NCBI RefSeq assembly: GCF_014207565.1
Contig: NZ_JACHGJ010000006.1
Span: 1 to 64,000 of the forward strand
DNA: 64,000 nucleotides
Reading direction: 5' to 3'
From: Spirochaeta isovalerica
GTDB lineage: Bacteria; Spirochaetota; Spirochaetia; DSM-2461
Notes under the pieces: model-generated
The model's database searches: none
What the model was told of the DNA's origin: nothing
Seen by the model: the letters and a program-made list of their open reading frames with translations, nothing else
Program-made: the position numbers and the translations under genes
Part shown: piece after piece, positions 34,932 to 44,663 of the stretch
Layout of the letters: each line of letters starts with the position of its first letter
How positions within the stretch are numbered: the stretch's first letter is position 1

Positions 34932-35396
34932 TCAGTCCTCCGAATCGGGATCGAGGTAGGGTGTCAGCAGAAAGCTCATTTCGTTTTCGGAGATCTGTTC
35001 AGCCGTATTGCTGACTTTTTCCTCGGTACTGAGCTGGTTTTGAAGCGTATTCAGATCTCTGGTATGGTTGGCTACCAGTCGCCGGAGTTTCGGGAAGGCC
35101 TGCTTCAGGTCGTTTGAGAAGGGGTTGCCGTTCCGGGTCAGGTTTTCCAGGTAGGATATAAAGTATTTTTTCACTTCCAGGACCGAAAGAAGGTGATCCC
35201 GCCGGCGGATCAGATGGGGATTCTCCTCGAGCGATCCGTATAGTTTGCTGATCGTGCTTTCAATGAAGTTGATATCTTCCAGTGTTTTTTCAGCGAATAT
35301 GAAGGAATCAATATTGAGTTTCAGAGCATCGCTTAATATCCTGATATAGGTTTTCAGGTAAAAAATGTCGTTTTCATAGTGTATTTTCTGTTTCAT
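34932..35396 (-). CDS. Hypothetical helical protein
   Basis: A 154-residue, probably all-helical soluble protein, with charged, leucine-rich heptad-like stretches (about residues 5-80 and 95-140) and no recognised motif. The acidic end reads LTPYLDPDSED. GAGAGG precedes the ATG. It is convergent with the MBL gene (7 bp between stops) and divergent from the rpsF operon. Probably a lineage-specific protein. Confidence 0.6.
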   Translation of the reverse strand: MKQKIHYENDIFYLKTYIRILSDALKLNIDSFIFAEKTLEDINFIESTISKLYGSLEENPHLIRRRDHLLSVLEVKKYFISYLENLTRNGNPFSNDLKQAFPKLRRLVANHTRDLNTLQNQLSTEEKVSNTAEQISENEMSFLLTPYLDPDSED

Positions 35397-35435
35397 AAGT
35401 CCTCTCTTCTTTCATCGGCCTGGAGTTCACGCACC

Positions 35436-35464
35436 TTGACATCATATGGCTCATATGGTATTTT
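35436..35464 (+). promoter_or_regulatory. Candidate promoter of the rpsF operon
   Basis: TTGACA (35436-35441) is a perfect -35; TATTTT (35459-35464) is a weaker -10 with a 17-bp spacer. It leaves a leader of about 60 nt before rpsF. That leader contains a CCG just before the ribosome site, where S6:S18 leader motifs are known to carry one, but I could not fold it with confidence. Confidence 0.6.
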
Positions 35465-35530
35465 TTTTCAGCCTCTTTATTCGCCCGGTAGGGGTGAATC
35501 ACTATAGTCCGTAAGGAGGATTATTAATAA

Positions 35531-35812
35531 ATGAGAACTTATGAATTTGTGAGTATCTTCAACACAAAGGAAGATAACTACGCAGTAGGCCTCAAGGCCG
35601 TAAAAGAACTGCTCCAGAAACACGGTGTTGAGATCTCTTCTGAAGAGGATATGAGCGACAGACAGCTCGCCTATCCCGTAAAGAAAGAAGAGAGAGGACA
35701 CTACCACCTGTTTGTAATCAAAGCAGCGCCTGAAAGTCTCGTAAAGATCGATGAAGATCTCAAGCTGACTCCCAGTGTGCTCAAATATCTCTTCGTAAAA
35801 CAAGAAAAATAA
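35531..35812 (+). CDS. rpsF: 30S ribosomal protein S6
   Basis: A 93-residue small-subunit protein that binds S18 and 16S rRNA. The opening MRTYEFVSIFNTKEDNY and the later RQLAYPVKKEERGHYHLFVI match S6. Length is normal, with no extended C-terminal tail. AAGGAGG precedes the ATG. First gene of the rpsF-ssb-rpsR-membrane protein-rplI-dnaB cluster. Confidence 0.97.
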   Translation: MRTYEFVSIFNTKEDNYAVGLKAVKELLQKHGVEISSEEDMSDRQLAYPVKKEERGHYHLFVIKAAPESLVKIDEDLKLTPSVLKYLFVKQEK

Positions 35813-35834
35813 TGCAGCAGACAGGAGGTGAGTG

Positions 35835-36311
35835 ATGGCTGGTGATATTAATCGTGTAATACTTGTAGGGCGTCTCACCAGAGATGCCGAATTGAGTTAT
35901 ACAACTTCGGGTTTTGCTCTGACAAAGTTCAGCGTTGCCATAAACCGCAGAAGAAAGCAGGGAGATCAATGGGTTGATGAGGCCAACTTTTTTGACTGCG
36001 TGCTCTGGGGGAAAAGAGGCGAATCGCTGAATCAGTATCTGCAGCGCGGCCAGCAGGTTGCCGTTGAAGGAGAGCTCCGTCAGGAAAGATGGGAACAGGA
36101 TGGCATGAAGAGGAGCAAAGTCTCCATCGAAGTGACAAACATCCAGCTTCTGGGCGGAAAATCTGAAGGTTCTTCCGGTTCCTACAATAACAATAACAAT
36201 GGCGGAAGAAATTATCAGTCTCAACCATCTCAACCTAATCAGTCTCAGAATTCCCAGCCCTTTGACACATACAGCGGCGGCGGAAGTTTTGAGGACGACA
36301 TCCCGTTTTAA
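35835..36311 (+). CDS. ssb: Single-stranded DNA-binding protein
   Basis: A 158-residue SSB. The OB fold (about residues 4-105) has NRVILVGRLTRDAELSYT and FFDCVLWGKRGE; a Gly/Asn/Gln/Ser-rich linker follows (about 110-145) and the acidic tip DDIPF ends the protein, which is the site for partner binding. The ATG at 35835 follows AGGAGG; a GTG one codon before is less favoured. It lies 22 bp after rpsF. Confidence 0.97.
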   Translation: MAGDINRVILVGRLTRDAELSYTTSGFALTKFSVAINRRRKQGDQWVDEANFFDCVLWGKRGESLNQYLQRGQQVAVEGELRQERWEQDGMKRSKVSIEVTNIQLLGGKSEGSSGSYNNNNNGGRNYQSQPSQPNQSQNSQPFDTYSGGGSFEDDIPF

Positions 36312-36341
36312 GTCGGGAGATTTCTAACAAGGAGTTAATCA

Positions 36342-36629
36342 ATGGCTGACGATATGAAAGATATGGGCCAGGATGGCAGAAAAGATGCCGGCCCGAGAGG
36401 CGGAAAAGGCAGAGGCAGAATGTTCTTCAGAAAGAAAGTATGTAAATTCTGCATCAAGAAAGTAGAAGTGGATTACAAAAATCCCGACAGTCTCAGAAGA
36501 TTCATCACTGAAAGAGGAAAAATCCTCCCCAGAAGAATCACTGGTACCTGTGCAAAGCACCAGAGAATGCTGGCAAGAGAAATCAAAAGATCCAGAACTC
36601 TGGCACTTCTGCCTTTCGTTACAAAATAA
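36342..36629 (+). CDS. rpsR: 30S ribosomal protein S18
   Basis: A 95-residue S18. The core [20 protein letters not shown] and [18 protein letters not shown] are standard. The N-terminal extension, about 25 residues with a glycine/arginine-rich part, is longer than in E. coli. The cysteines in CKFC and GTC resemble zinc-type S18. AAGGAG precedes the ATG; 30 bp after ssb. Confidence 0.96.
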   Translation: MADDMKDMGQDGRKDAGPRGGKGRGRMFFRKKVCKFCIKKVEVDYKNPDSLRRFITERGKILPRRITGTCAKHQRMLAREIKRSRTLALLPFVTK

Positions 36630-36635
36630 AAAGCT

Positions 36636-37613
36636 ATGGATAGAAGAGGATGGACAGAGGTATCGCTCGCGGCGGTGCTCTCTCTGATAATGAGTATGAC
36701 AGGGCTTTTACTGCTCTTCTTTATGCTCCCTCTTCAGGTCATGGCAGTCAGGCGCGGCGAGAAAGGTTTTCTCATTTCCGCGTCGGGGGTCCTCTTCGGG
36801 AATCTGATTCTCAAACTGGCCCTCACCCCGGAAGCGGTAACCGCAGGGAGTCTGATAATAGCTGATTTTGCTGTTTTCCTTCTCCTGATCGGCGGTCTTT
36901 ACGCAGTGAATTTCAAAATGGGATCCTTTTCAAAAGTGTGGGGATTTCTGATTGTCACTGCCACAGCCGGTCTGCTTTCACTTCCGGTTCTGCTCTATCT
37001 GGGTTCCGATCCCGCTTTTCTCGCGGTGATGACGGCACAGATCGAGAGCGCACTAGCAATGCTTCAGCAGGCATTCCAGGGAGATGCTGTTGTCGGATCA
37101 ATTACCGCTGAAGGTATGTTCCGGATTTTCAAGGATTCTTTCCTGAGCAGTTATCTCGCTGTTTATTGCTTTTTTGTGGCGTTGACCTGGCGGCTCGGAC
37201 TGCGCATCGGCTTGAAGTCGATAGGGCGCGAAAACGAGCAGCCGAAATTACAGGAGTTAAATGTACCGGATAGGCTTGTCTGGTTCCTTTTCATCCCCCT
37301 GACACTGGTTCTGCTGCGGATGCTGCTGAACGGAAAGGGTTTTGATATGGATCTGGGTATAGCCGGGTTTGCTGTCAGCAACAGCCTGTACATTGCGGGG
37401 GCTCTATACGGATTGCAGGGATTCGGTCTGCTGCAGTTCCTTATGGCCAGGAAACAAGTGAATCCGGGGGTCCGGAGGATGACGGGATGGTTATTACCCC
37501 TGTCTCTTCTGATTTTTCCCCTGAATCTGGCAGTCATTTTTCTGCTGCCTGGTCTGGGAGTTTCCGAACTCTGGATAAACTACAGACATAATGATAAGGA
37601 GTTGGTCCAATGA
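36636..37613 (+). CDS. DUF2232-type (YybS-like) membrane protein
   Basis: A 325-residue polytopic membrane protein with about eight hydrophobic segments. It lies between rpsR and rplI, the position taken by YybS/DUF2232 proteins in many bacteria. Segment clusters are at about residues 12-35, 40-55, 62-110, 145-190 and 225-310. Function is unknown in the family; linkage to ribosomal protein genes is conserved but its meaning is unclear. The stop overlaps the rplI start (ATGA). The ribosome site is weak. Confidence 0.75.
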   Translation: MDRRGWTEVSLAAVLSLIMSMTGLLLLFFMLPLQVMAVRRGEKGFLISASGVLFGNLILKLALTPEAVTAGSLIIADFAVFLLLIGGLYAVNFKMGSFSKVWGFLIVTATAGLLSLPVLLYLGSDPAFLAVMTAQIESALAMLQQAFQGDAVVGSITAEGMFRIFKDSFLSSYLAVYCFFVALTWRLGLRIGLKSIGRENEQPKLQELNVPDRLVWFLFIPLTLVLLRMLLNGKGFDMDLGIAGFAVSNSLYIAGALYGLQGFGLLQFLMARKQVNPGVRRMTGWLLPLSLLIFPLNLAVIFLLPGLGVSELWINYRHNDKELVQ

Positions 37614-38194
37614 AAGTAATATTGAAACAGGATTTATCCAACCTCGGCGAAGAGGGTGACGTAAAAGTCGTTGCTGACGGATACGGAAGAAACTACCTCA
37701 TTCCCAAAGGGATCGCCGTTCCCTACAATAAGGCTAACGTGGAAATCTTCAACCAGAAGAAAAACGCCATTGAAGCCAGAAAAGAAGCCAAGAGAAAAGA
37801 TGCTCTGTCCTTTAAAGACAAACTGGCGGGCGAAGAACTGAAATTCGCTATGCCTGTTGGTGAAAAAGGTAAACTCTTCGGAGCCATTACCAGCGCCAAC
37901 ATCGTTGAAGAACTGGCTAAGCTCGGTATTTCAGTTGAAAAGAAAAAAATCGACGTTCCCGATCATTCCATCAAGGTTGTCGGAACATACACTGTTAAAA
38001 TCAAACTTTACGGTGGTGAAGTCGCTGAACTGAAAGTTGTAGTCGAAGCATCGGAAGTTAAAGCTGAAAAGAAAGAAACACCTGCTGCAAAGCCTGCTGT
38101 AGAAACTGAAGCTGAAGCAGAAGCCGAAACAGAAGAAGAAGCCGAAACAGAAGAAGAAGCTGCTGACGAAACAGATGTTGAAGACGAAGAATAA
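37610..38194 (+). CDS. rplI: 50S ribosomal protein L9 with acidic tail
   Basis: L9 of 194 residues, where about 148 is usual. The N-terminal domain is standard: MKVILKQDLSNLGEEGDVK and the NYLIPKGIA segment. The C-terminal domain (about 75-148) is normal. A tail of about 45 residues of Glu, Ala and Thr follows, EAEAEAETEEEAETEEEA being its core, encoded by an 18-bp tandem repeat. AAGGAG precedes the ATG. Confidence 0.95.
   Translation: MKVILKQDLSNLGEEGDVKVVADGYGRNYLIPKGIAVPYNKANVEIFNQKKNAIEARKEAKRKDALSFKDKLAGEELKFAMPVGEKGKLFGAITSANIVEELAKLGISVEKKKIDVPDHSIKVVGTYTVKIKLYGGEVAELKVVVEASEVKAEKKETPAAKPAVETEAEAEAETEEEAETEEEAADETDVEDEE
38120..38155 (+). repeat. Exact 18-bp tandem duplication in rplI
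   Basis: The unit GAAGCCGAAACAGAAGAA occurs twice in a row (38120-38137 and 38138-38155), encoding EAETEE twice. It shows how the acidic L9 tail can lengthen or shorten by slippage without breaking the frame. Confidence 0.85.
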
Positions 38195-38213
38195 TTTCGT
38201 TCTTAAGGATTAG

Positions 38214-39563
38214 ATGAATATCTCTTCTTTGAAAGACAAAGTACCGCCCCATAATGACGAAGCCGAAAGAGCCGCATTAGGGGCGGTTTTAATTAATTTT
38301 AAACCCGAAGTTCTCGACACGGTACAGCGCCATGTCCGGTCGGAGGACTTTTATAAGACAGCCCATCAAATTATTTTCGCCGCCATTTCAGAACTTTTCA
38401 ACAAAGGCGAAGCTGTCGACATTCTGACTCTGACAAATGAATTGAGTCACCGCGGCGATCTTGAAAAAGCGGGAGGTCCCGGTTACGTCACCGGTCTGAC
38501 TTCCGCTGTTCCCACCAGCGCCAATGTGGAGTATTACGCCAAAATTGTCAAAGAGATGAGTATCAGGCGTACGCTCATCGATATTTCCGGAAAAATTACC
38601 GTCAACGCCCATAGTGAAACCCGCGAATGCGGAGAGATTGTGGAAGAGGCGGAGAAGTATATTTTTGAAATCAATGACCGGCAGCAGAGTTCCGGGTCTT
38701 TTAAAGACGCCCGCGAAGTCATTCAGCAGACCATTACGGCCATTGAAAAGCGGTATCAGACCAAGGACAATTATACCGGTATTCCCGGGGGATTTTCCGC
38801 GCTGGACGATATGACTTCCGGATTCCAGAATCAGGAAATGATTATCATCGGAGCCCGTCCTTCGGTGGGTAAAACGGCTTTTGCTCTTTCGCTCGCTTCC
38901 AACATCTCCATAGCCCAGGGAATCCCCTGCGGATTTTTCACGCTGGAAATGTCGGCCATGTCTCTCATGCAGAGAATCATCGCCGCGGAAGCCAGAATCA
39001 ATTCCCAGAGGCTCAGGTCCGGTTTGTTGAGACCGTCGGACTTCAATGCCCTGACCGACGCTGCAGGGCGAATTTATGAAGCGCCTCTATATATTGATGA
39101 TACGCCGAATATCAGGCTGCTTGAACTCCGGTCTTCAGCCCGGAGAATGAAATCCAAACACGATGTGAAAGTGCTGATCGTCGACTATATCGGTTTGATT
39201 TCAACAGAAGACAAGAGCATTCCCCGTCATGAGCAGATGGCGGAGGTCAGCCGTTCTCTTAAATCTCTGGCCAGAGAGCTGGATATACCCATCATTGCCC
39301 TGTCACAGGTCGGGCGTCAGTCCGAAGGAAAAGAACCGGGACTGGCCGACCTGAGAGAATCGGGAGCCATCGAGCAGGATGCCGATATGGTTATGTTTCT
39401 TCACAGGGACAGAGGCATTTCCGACGAGGGCGAAGGACCTCCGGAAATGATAGAAACCCAGTTGATTGTGGCAAAGCAGAGAAATGGTCCGGTCGGTACG
39501 GTCAAACTGGCCTTCATTCCGCATTTTACGAAGTTCGAGACTTTGACATATCAGAACCCTTAA
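38214..39563 (+). CDS. dnaB: Replicative DNA helicase DnaB
   Basis: A 449-residue hexameric helicase that unwinds DNA at the fork. The N-terminal DnaB domain (about residues 10-110: PPHNDEAERAALGAVLI) binds primase; the RecA-like domain from about 180 has Walker A GARPSVGKTAF, Walker B VLIVDYIGLI and the ALSQVGRQ and HRDRG motifs. No intein is present. AAGGAT precedes the ATG, 19 bp after rplI. Confidence 0.97.
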   Translation: MNISSLKDKVPPHNDEAERAALGAVLINFKPEVLDTVQRHVRSEDFYKTAHQIIFAAISELFNKGEAVDILTLTNELSHRGDLEKAGGPGYVTGLTSAVPTSANVEYYAKIVKEMSIRRTLIDISGKITVNAHSETRECGEIVEEAEKYIFEINDRQQSSGSFKDAREVIQQTITAIEKRYQTKDNYTGIPGGFSALDDMTSGFQNQEMIIIGARPSVGKTAFALSLASNISIAQGIPCGFFTLEMSAMSLMQRIIAAEARINSQRLRSGLLRPSDFNALTDAAGRIYEAPLYIDDTPNIRLLELRSSARRMKSKHDVKVLIVDYIGLISTEDKSIPRHEQMAEVSRSLKSLARELDIPIIALSQVGRQSEGKEPGLADLRESGAIEQDADMVMFLHRDRGISDEGEGPPEMIETQLIVAKQRNGPVGTVKLAFIPHFTKFETLTYQNP

Positions 39564-39588
39564 GTTATTCTCATATAAAGAGGTTATT

Positions 39589-39882
39589 ATGGCAATCAGA
39601 GATAAATATGATCTGGAAGATCTTAAAAATGAAACAGAGGAGTTTGTTTTTCAGGAATTGGAAAAGCAGCTCGACGCTATCAGTGACGATGATATCTGTA
39701 AATGCCAGGACTGCGTTCTTGATATGATCTGTCTCTCCCTGAACCAGCTTCCGACCCATTACCGGGTTTCCTTAATGGGAACGCTTTATGCTAAGGTGGA
39801 GTCCCATGAACTGGAAGATCAGATCAGCAAAGTCGTTGCGGATGTCATTATGAAGGTCAGTCAGAACCCCGGACATGCATGA
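39589..39882 (+). CDS. ComFB-family protein
   Basis: A 97-residue protein of the late competence development ComFB family, with four cysteines (CKCQDC and DMIC) followed by LSLNQLPTHY, the family core. The cysteines suggest zinc binding. Its role is poorly known; in cyanobacteria ComFB homologues bind cyclic dinucleotides. It is 25 bp after dnaB and may be co-transcribed. AAGAGG precedes the ATG. Confidence 0.8.
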   Translation: MAIRDKYDLEDLKNETEEFVFQELEKQLDAISDDDICKCQDCVLDMICLSLNQLPTHYRVSLMGTLYAKVESHELEDQISKVVADVIMKVSQNPGHA

Positions 39883-40033
39883 TCTTTTGACTTCTGGTTC
39901 GGAAGCCGTTTAACAGTTATCTGAAATCACTAAACATTCAAAATAATCTATATATTTAAAAATATATTTATATTCTCGGTTAGCCTGTACTAATATTATA
40001 TTTGGAAAAGGAAAATTTCCAAAGGATAGTATA

Positions 40034-41404
40034 ATGAAAAGTAAGCTGATCGGATTATTTCTCTTCCTGTTATTTTTCAGCGGACAGATTTTCAGTACCG
40101 ATTTCAAGTCCATGGTTCTGCTGATTGACAGTTCCTATGACGTTAGGTCTGCTGCACTGGATGTGGAGCAGAGCAGGGGTCAAATTGCCGCCCTCTCTCA
40201 TCCCGGTGATGTGTTATTCTCTCTCGATCCTTCTGTTAAAGTTCTGACAGTTGATGATGATGACGTTCAGTTCGGCGAAGAGGTTTCTCTGACCGGCTCG
40301 GCATCCATTAAGATTCCTGTCGGACTATCAGCTCTTGAGAAAGAAAAACTCGCTTTTACCCAATTTGATTTAAAACGAAAAGAAGAGGCTCTGGAAGCGG
40401 CGAGAAAAGCGACGTTCATCTCCCTTTATTCCATGTACCAGGATATCTGGCTTTTACAGAAAGAAGAGGAAATCCTGAAAAGGGAACTGGAAGCGGAAGA
40501 GCTATCCTATAAAGCCGCTTCGGAACGTTACGCTCTTGGGAGCATAACGATAAAAGCTCTTCAGGATGCCGGAGACAGTTACGACGAAAAGAATGAAGAA
40601 ATGCTTCAGAACAGTCTGGAGCAGCGCATTTCATGGTTTAAACTGAAAACCGTTATCGAACTGGAAGAAGAGCCGGTTTCCCTGAGCCGCATTGTTCTGG
40701 ATATTGGTGAGCTGCCCAAGCCGCCGGATCTGTATGACTGGCTCAATACAAACCATCCTCTTTTAAAAGCGGAACGGGAAAAAATCAGTCAGCTCGAGCA
40801 GACTGTCGACAGGCTCGGAAAAGCAGATCTTGATCTCAGCGTCAGAGCGTTTTTCAATTCTGTCAATAATACGGTAACCGCCAGCGTTTCCTATGATTTT
40901 ATGAACCCGCTCATAACACCCTCTGTCGGATTTCCCATTTACACTTTCGGTGATATTCCTTCATCATCGGGCGGCTCAGCCACATGGAATGTGGGTATGT
41001 CTGTCAGCCTTGGACTCGGAACGGGAAAAACCGATAAACTGACTATTGAAGATCTGGAGCTTGAGATTCAAAGAAGCCGGTATCGCCTCGACTATTTAAG
41101 TGAAAACGTTAATCTGGTGTTGCGCTCGGCTTATCAGCAACATGTTAAAAACATATCGTCCATGGATGAAGCCCTGCGGAATCTCGATCTATCGGAAAAT
41201 AACCGGAAAATCGTATCGGCCAGAAAAGAGCTGAACCAGACCTCAGAGCTGGATCTGCTTATGTCGGAAAATGCAATGCAACGAAGTCTCTGGAAGATCG
41301 AGGCTGCCAGAATAGCCATGGAAAAATCCTGGCTGAATCTACTGGATAGCGCGTTAAAACTGGACATTGAGTCCCTGAATGTCAGGGAGGCCGAAAATGA
41401 CTGA
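40034..41404 (+). CDS. TolC-like outer membrane efflux protein
   Basis: A 456-residue protein with a signal peptide (residues 1 to about 21, ending SGQIFS) and the outer-membrane efflux protein layout: long helical stretches about 95-180 and 330-450 flanking beta segments near 240-330. It forms the outer-membrane channel of the RND pump encoded next. AAAGGAT precedes the ATG. Its end overlaps the RND start by 8 bp. The order channel, pump, adaptor is less common than adaptor first. Confidence 0.85.
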   Translation: MKSKLIGLFLFLLFFSGQIFSTDFKSMVLLIDSSYDVRSAALDVEQSRGQIAALSHPGDVLFSLDPSVKVLTVDDDDVQFGEEVSLTGSASIKIPVGLSALEKEKLAFTQFDLKRKEEALEAARKATFISLYSMYQDIWLLQKEEEILKRELEAEELSYKAASERYALGSITIKALQDAGDSYDEKNEEMLQNSLEQRISWFKLKTVIELEEEPVSLSRIVLDIGELPKPPDLYDWLNTNHPLLKAEREKISQLEQTVDRLGKADLDLSVRAFFNSVNNTVTASVSYDFMNPLITPSVGFPIYTFGDIPSSSGGSATWNVGMSVSLGLGTGKTDKLTIEDLELEIQRSRYRLDYLSENVNLVLRSAYQQHVKNISSMDEALRNLDLSENNRKIVSARKELNQTSELDLLMSENAMQRSLWKIEAARIAMEKSWLNLLDSALKLDIESLNVREAEND

Positions 41405-44400
41405 AAGGAAAAATTTTCTGGGGCAGATTTCCCGGCTCAGCATAGACCGGTACAGAATCGTCTATCTCTTTATGGCGGTTATGATCGTTCTCGGTTTATA
41501 TTTCTATTTAATACTGCCCCGCGAGTCCAAACCGGAAGTGGTCTTTCCCAAAATAAAGGTCAATGTCAATTATGCCGGCGCATCTCCCGAGGATGTGGAA
41601 TCTTTGATAACGAACAAGCTGGAGGCGGCTCTGTCCCAGGTGGAAGATGTCGAATTCCTCACATCCTCTTCCATGGCCGGTCGCTCGGAAATTCAACTCG
41701 ATTTTTTTCCCGAAGCCGATATCGAAGAGAAGATTAACGAGGTGAACCAGGCTGTTCTATCAGTCAATGATCTTCCCGAAGAGGCGGATCCCCCTTCGGT
41801 CAAAGTCTCGACGACGGCGAACCGCGCCTTCATGGTCATCAGCCTCAGCGGAGATATGAGCCCGGCCGATTTGAAGGACGCTGCAGATTCCATTTCGGAA
41901 AAGCTGATTTCAGTTAAGGGGATAAACGACATAAAAGTGTCGGGTCTGCAGTCTTCGGAAATCAGTATCGTCGTCGATCCGGCCAGACTGGCCGAATTTA
42001 ATCTTACTGTCGATACCCTTGTTCAGACCCTCAGGCTTCGTCACAAAGACACTCCGGCAGGCGATGCCGTACTGGACGGAACCCACTATTTTGTCAGGGT
42101 TCTCGCCTCCTATTCCCGTATTGATGAAATAAGCCGTACCCTCATACCTCTGTCCGGTGGCGGCACGGTATTTCTCAAAGATGTCGCACAGGTCAATCAG
42201 ACCTATGTTCCCAGAACGGACTATTCCAGAAGAGCTGTAAAACTGGGTACGGAAGAGGCTTCGATGATGTCGGCTGTCACGCTTTCCCTGTACAGAGATG
42301 GCGGAACCGATATAATCGGACCGAGCGACTCGGTAAAAGCTTTTCTCAATGACCGCGAAGCCAATGGTCTCCCCGATGAGCTGGATGTCCTCATAATTCA
42401 GGATGACGCTCTATCGGTAAAGGAGGATCTTGCAGAAGTTCTGGGAAACGCCGGTTCCGGATTGATTATCGTGGTTCTGGTTTTATTTCTCTTCCTGGGA
42501 TTGAAAGAGGCCATCATAACCTCTCTGATTATACCGTTTTCCCTGTTCCTTTCCTTTATCGCATTAAACCAGTCAGGTATGACATTTAATACCATGACCC
42601 TTCTGGCTATGATAATCGCCCTGGGTCTTCTGGTCGATAATGCCATAGTCGTTGTAGAGAGCATTGCCGAATTCCGTCTGAAGGGGCTGAGCCGGAAGCA
42701 GGCCGCCATAGCCGGAACTTCGGAGGTGGCCCCTTCCATTTTAGCGGCGACTCTGACAACTATGGCGGCATTTTTCCCTCTGGCTTATATGGAAGGCCGA
42801 ATCGGACTCATAATCAGTGTCATTCCGCTCACCATCGTGTTTATCATCGGGGCATCCCTTATTGTGGCTCTGACTGTTACACCTATGCTCGGCTCCAGGC
42901 TGCTGTCGAAAAAAACAGGTAAAAAAGAGCCCCGACCCTTTTCTCTTGTACGGGAGGTTATTGAAGCGGTCATCGTCATTATCTTGTTTATGTTCAGCTT
43001 TTTTGTAGATGGAAGGCCGGGAGTCCTGTCTTTTGTCATGGCCTCGGTTATGACTCTTATTTTTGTCATCCGCATTTACTCCCGATCAAAAAAGCTGGAT
43101 GTTTTCGCCAGAGCTGCTGAGACATACAGAAAAATCCTCATTCGGCTGTTAAGCCGGAAAAGAAACAGGGTTCTGCTGCCCCTGATTATGTTTCTCCTTC
43201 TGGGAGCGGTTCTCTCCACTATTCCTCTGGGACTCCTCCGAATTGAGCTCTTTCCCGTTATGGATGAATCCTCCCTCTACGTTACCCTATCTACGCCGCA
43301 GTACAGCACTCTCGATGATACTGATGCGGTAACCCGTCAGATAGAATCGAAACTGCTCAGCCTCGATGGTGTGGATGCCATATATTCCGAGGTCGGAGTG
43401 GATTCTATGAGAGAGGCTGAAATCGTTTTAAATCTGAAAGGACCCGGAGAGAGGACATGGACGACGAAAGAGATGATTCCCCAATTGCTGAAGGATATAG
43501 CTTCGATTCCGGGAGTCAAAGCGACAATCGGAACGTCAGCCGGTGGTAAAACGGCTAACAGCCCGGTGCAGATTAAACTTATCGGCCGGGATATGGACTC
43601 TCTCGATGAAGCATCCGTTAAGGTTTCCAATGCCCTTAAAGAGGTGGAAGGCATTGCCAACGCCTATTCGGATCTGGAACCTGGATTTCCCGAAGTGCAG
43701 ATTCTCCTGAAACCTCTTGCAGCGGCTGATCTGGGAATCGATGCCACAACATTGGGCAATGCTGTTAAAACAGCCGTATCCGGTCAGGTTTCGGGAACCC
43801 TGATTACCTCGGAAACTGATCTGCCGATAAAATTTTCAACCAGAGAAGACAAAATCGATTCGATGGAAGATCTTGATAAAATTCTCCTGACTCTAAAAGA
43901 CGGCACAAGGCTTCCTCTGACTCACATCGCTTCAATCGTAGAAACAAACGGGCTGGGAACGATCAGACACAGCGGAGGGGACCGGACTGTGACGGTTTTT
44001 GCTCAAATGCTCCCCGATGCCAATATCCGGGAAATTGTCGATCAGTTCGATGTAAAAATCTCTTCTGTTGATCTGGGAGCCGGAATCCATTATGAATGGG
44101 CAGGCGATGCGGCGGATCTCGATGCGTCGTTCAGCGAGATGACCGTTAATCTCGTTCTGGCTCTACTCGTCGTTTTTCTGATCCTTGCCGTGCAATTTAA
44201 CTCTTTGAGTCAGCCCCTTGTTATTCTACTTTCCGTTCCCATGGCCGTTATCGGAGTCTTTGCCGGTCTCCTGGCAACGGGAAATAATTTCGGTCTCTAT
44301 GCTTTTATGGGCGTGATCGCTCTGGTCGGCATTGCCGTCAATGACGCCATAGTCCTGGTTGATACGATCAACCGCAACAGAGGTGACGGGATGCCTCTGA

Positions 44401-44663
44401 CCGAAGCCATCAACGATGCGGGAAAAAGCCGTTTCGGACCGGTTCTGGCTACAACGATTACAACTATCGGGGGAATACTTCCCCTGGCTTTCAGAGATGA
44501 AAATTATGCTCAGCTGAGTCTCTCTCTGATATTCGGTTTAATGACATCGACAGTGTTGACTCTTATCGTTCTCCCAATTTTCTACTATCACGCGGAAACG
44601 ATTAAAACAAGCTTTAAGAAGAGATTTCCTGTATTTGTCGATGAGGAGGAAAATAATGAGTAA
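41397..44663 (+). CDS. RND efflux pump permease (AcrB/HAE family)
   Basis: A 1088-residue inner-membrane proton-driven pump. TM1 is near residues 18-38; the TM4 motif LGLLVDNAIVVVES (about 411) keeps one of the two AcrB aspartates, and the TM10 equivalent is VGIAVNDAIVLVD. Two large periplasmic loops follow TM1 and TM7. Between TM6 and TM7, about residues 519-561, are two extra hydrophobic segments, giving about 14 in all (see findings). GGGAGG precedes the ATG at 41397; the frame opens 18 bp earlier. Substrates unknown. Confidence 0.92.
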   Translation: MTERKNFLGQISRLSIDRYRIVYLFMAVMIVLGLYFYLILPRESKPEVVFPKIKVNVNYAGASPEDVESLITNKLEAALSQVEDVEFLTSSSMAGRSEIQLDFFPEADIEEKINEVNQAVLSVNDLPEEADPPSVKVSTTANRAFMVISLSGDMSPADLKDAADSISEKLISVKGINDIKVSGLQSSEISIVVDPARLAEFNLTVDTLVQTLRLRHKDTPAGDAVLDGTHYFVRVLASYSRIDEISRTLIPLSGGGTVFLKDVAQVNQTYVPRTDYSRRAVKLGTEEASMMSAVTLSLYRDGGTDIIGPSDSVKAFLNDREANGLPDELDVLIIQDDALSVKEDLAEVLGNAGSGLIIVVLVLFLFLGLKEAIITSLIIPFSLFLSFIALNQSGMTFNTMTLLAMIIALGLLVDNAIVVVESIAEFRLKGLSRKQAAIAGTSEVAPSILAATLTTMAAFFPLAYMEGRIGLIISVIPLTIVFIIGASLIVALTVTPMLGSRLLSKKTGKKEPRPFSLVREVIEAVIVIILFMFSFFVDGRPGVLSFVMASVMTLIFVIRIYSRSKKLDVFARAAETYRKILIRLLSRKRNRVLLPLIMFLLLGAVLSTIPLGLLRIELFPVMDESSLYVTLSTPQYSTLDDTDAVTRQIESKLLSLDGVDAIYSEVGVDSMREAEIVLNLKGPGERTWTTKEMIPQLLKDIASIPGVKATIGTSAGGKTANSPVQIKLIGRDMDSLDEASVKVSNALKEVEGIANAYSDLEPGFPEVQILLKPLAAADLGIDATTLGNAVKTAVSGQVSGTLITSETDLPIKFSTREDKIDSMEDLDKILLTLKDGTRLPLTHIASIVETNGLGTIRHSGGDRTVTVFAQMLPDANIREIVDQFDVKISSVDLGAGIHYEWAGDAADLDASFSEMTVNLVLALLVVFLILAVQFNSLSQPLVILLSVPMAVIGVFAGLLATGNNFGLYAFMGVIALVGIAVNDAIVLVDTINRNRGDGMPLTEAINDAGKSRFGPVLATTITTIGGILPLAFRDENYAQLSLSLIFGLMTSTVLTLIVLPIFYYHAETIKTSFKKRFPVFVDEEENNE

